A DNA stretch of 8,698 nucleotides from Bryobacteraceae bacterium. GTDB lineage: Bacteria; Acidobacteriota; Terriglobia; Bryobacterales; Bryobacteraceae. The stretch lies in NCBI GenBank assembly GCA_019686145.1, contig JADGHK010000073.1, positions 1 through 8,698 of the forward strand. The letters are read 5' to 3'. The notes under the pieces were generated by a model that saw only the letters and a list, made by a program, of their open reading frames with translations, made no database searches and had not been told where the DNA came from. This document shows positions 7,298 through 8,698 of the stretch, piece by piece; within the stretch, counting starts at the first letter, position 1; each line of letters begins with the position of its first letter. Made by a program: the position numbers and the translations under genes.

Positions 7298-8533
7298 ATG
7301 TCGCATCTCCGCACAGCCGGTGCTTTTCGTAAGTCCACTTTACGGCGTGCCAACGAAAAGCTTGTGCTGAATTCAATCCGGCAGCATCCATCGCTCTCCA
7401 GAGCGGACCTGGTACGGCTCACCGGTTTGTCGCCGAGTTCCGTTACGTTCATTATCAACCGCCTCCTCCGTGAGCGCATGGTGGAAGAGCTGGACCAGGG
7501 AGAGACTTCGAAGGCTCAGGTTGGACGCCAGCCGACGCCTCTCCGGCTGCGCAGCTCTGCACGTCTGGTTGTAGCAGTCGAAATCGGACGGATTCACTCC
7601 CGGGTCGTACTGGCGAACTGGTGCGGAGAAATTATCCAGACACGGAATGTGCCCTGGAACGCGAGCCCGACCGTCTACCTTCAGCGAATGCGTTCAACGA
7701 TTCAATCGTTGATCAATGGACACGATTTGCAAACGATCATCGGAATCGGGCTTGCCGTTGGGGGCACCATTCACCGGCGCACCGGCAGGGTGATTGCAGC
7801 CGAGAACCTGGGCTGGTTTGGCATTGACGTCCTGGGAATCCTCAAGCAGGACCTGCCGATTCCCTTCCACTGGGACAACGAGGCGAGGCTTTGCGCTCTG
7901 GCGGAGGTATGGTTCGGCGACCCCGAGCAGAAGCGGCTGCACAATTTTGTGTTTCTCACCGCTCCGGAAGGTGTGGGCACGGGCGTTCTCGCCGACGGCC
8001 GTTTTCTTCGCGGCGCGGCCGGCGCCGGAGGGGAATTTGGCCATATCATGCTCGATCCCAACGGTCCTCCTTGCGTTTGCGGAAATCGCGGCTGCTGGGA
8101 GCAGTATGTTTCCCCGCGCGCGCTGGAAAGGCGATACGCCGCCCTTTCGAACGCCGCCAGCAAGGAGACAACAACCGCCGACAGGATCGTTGATCTCGCC
8201 CGGAGCGGCGACCCAGCGGCTCGTCAAGCTCTCGTTGAGACAGCGAAATATGTCGGTCTCGGATTGGTGAATCTCATCGTCGCCTTGAACCCGGAGTCGA
8301 TCGTGTTCGGCGATTATCTTGCCCGCGCATGGGACCTCATCGAGGAAACAATCTGGCGGGAGGTCCGGCAGCGCACGCCGCCCTATTGTCTATCTCAATT
8401 AATGATGCGGCCGTCGCGGCACGGTGACGACGCGGCAGTGAAAGGCGCGATCGCACTTGTGCTCTCCGACTATTTCTCCCGGATTCACGATACTCCCTCC
8501 GTTGAAGCGGAACACGCATCCGCTGCTGTTTAA
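7298..8533 (+). CDS. ROK-family (NagC/XylR-type) transcriptional regulator
   Basis: This is a sugar-responsive-type DNA-binding regulator of 411 residues. The N-terminal winged helix spans about 15-70, with the helix-turn-helix SRADLVRLTGLSPSSVTFII near 34-53. The ROK domain (about 90-390) follows. Its zinc motif is complete: H249, C259, C261 and C266 in GHIMLDPNGPPCVCGNRGC. The residues that contact sugar in ROK kinases are partly kept (E246, H249, E268). The kinase phosphate motif DxGGT is degraded to VEIGRIH (94-100), and the catalytic 'NDAN' segment reads DNEAR (193-197). A regulator without kinase activity is therefore most likely. The ATG is preferred because the next Met, M61, would delete the DNA-binding helices. 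Only a weak GGGA (7283-7286) lies upstream, and the predicted transcript may not include it. Effector and targets are unknown. Nothing ties it to the pump beyond proximity. Confidence 0.94.
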   Translation: MSHLRTAGAFRKSTLRRANEKLVLNSIRQHPSLSRADLVRLTGLSPSSVTFIINRLLRERMVEELDQGETSKAQVGRQPTPLRLRSSARLVVAVEIGRIHSRVVLANWCGEIIQTRNVPWNASPTVYLQRMRSTIQSLINGHDLQTIIGIGLAVGGTIHRRTGRVIAAENLGWFGIDVLGILKQDLPIPFHWDNEARLCALAEVWFGDPEQKRLHNFVFLTAPEGVGTGVLADGRFLRGAAGAGGEFGHIMLDPNGPPCVCGNRGCWEQYVSPRALERRYAALSNAASKETTTADRIVDLARSGDPAARQALVETAKYVGLGLVNLIVALNPESIVFGDYLARAWDLIEETIWREVRQRTPPYCLSQLMMRPSRHGDDAAVKGAIALVLSDYFSRIHDTPSVEAEHASAAV

Positions 8534-8698
8534 TTCGGATCGGCCTCTTCCCCGCCGGATCGCACAGCAAAAAAAACCCGTAGGCCTGGTAAGGGAAACT
8601 TCGATGACTGCATAATCTGAAGCGCACAGATCCCCCATTTGAGCGGGTCAATCCTCCCTCCTCCGTCATCGGTCGTAACATCTGTAACAGGATGAAGA
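8534..8698. other. Intergenic region after the ROK gene
   Basis: These 165 bases to the window edge contain no convincing gene. A bulged inverted repeat (GGATCGGC at 8537-8544 and GCCGGATC at about 8554-8561) follows the ROK stop but has no T tract after it, so it is at best a stabilising hairpin or a rho-type end. Also present are an A8 tract (8569-8576) and a direct repeat GTAACA-TCT-GTAACA (8675-8689). Confidence 0.6.
8569..8595 (-). terminator. Possible minus-strand intrinsic terminator (weak)
   Basis: On the minus strand a short imperfect hairpin (CCC/GGG plus two further pairs across one mismatch, 8577-8595) runs directly into eight T residues (8569-8576). That is the order expected for a rho-independent terminator of a gene entering from the right. 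The stem is short, so the T tract is the main evidence. No convergent gene is visible in the window. Confidence 0.25.

Noticed and set aside
7694..8227. A 177-codon minus-strand open frame opposite the ROK domain.
   Set aside because: No family motifs and no ribosome-binding site were seen, and the plus strand codes for a full ROK protein.
8537..8562. Bulged inverted repeat just after the ROK stop as an intrinsic terminator.
   Set aside because: The stem has a bulge, and it is followed by an A-rich, not T-rich, stretch on the plus strand.
8399..8638. A minus-strand 79-codon frame preceded by a GGAGGAGGGAGG tract (8652-8663).
   Set aside because: The purine tract is about 13 bases from the ATG, the product matches nothing I know, and over half of it lies opposite the coding ROK 3' end.

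Overview
The window holds a compact, all-plus-strand stretch of GC-rich DNA (about 60% GC by eye) from a Gram-negative bacterium. The evidence for a double membrane is a periplasmic adaptor and a TolC-type outer-membrane channel encoded in one operon. The GC level, the long low-complexity segment at the N-terminus of the mature TolC-like protein, and the mix of ATG, GTG and possibly TTG starts would suit an Acidobacteriota-like soil bacterium. No marker gene fixes the taxon, so this is only a guess.

Positions 1-6835 are one tightly packed operon for a complete tripartite drug-efflux-type ABC pump. It encodes a HlyD/YbhG-like membrane-fusion protein (22-1191), a single polypeptide carrying two fused ATP-binding domains (1170-3092, YbhF-like), two different ABC-2 permeases (3093-4196 and 4193-5302, YbhS/YbhR-like), and a TolC-family outer-membrane channel (5315-6835). 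The gene order G-F-S-R matches Escherichia coli ybhGFSR, with the outer-membrane partner added at the end. Junctions are a 22-base overlap, zero spacing, a 4-base overlap and a 12-base gap, so transcription as one unit and translational coupling are likely. The ATPase would power the two permeases, while the adaptor bridges them to the TolC-like channel so that substrate leaves the cell in one step. The substrate cannot be read from the sequence. The operon promoter lies left of the window.

A small YeaO-like DUF488 protein (6875-7240) follows 39 bases after the channel gene with its own strong ribosome-binding site. It is probably read through from the pump operon.

A near-consensus sigma-70 promoter (7252-7281) then starts a separate unit encoding a ROK-family transcriptional regulator (7298-8533). 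This protein has an N-terminal winged helix, an intact zinc motif, and a sugar-kinase domain whose ATP/phosphate motif is degraded. The last 165 bases hold no convincing gene, only a weak hairpin next to an A8 tract that could end a convergent transcript, and a short direct repeat.

I see no mobile element, CRISPR array, tRNA, rRNA or clearly novel system. The most notable signals are the matched asymmetry of the two ATPase halves and of the two permeases, and the very short predicted leader of the ROK regulator mRNA.
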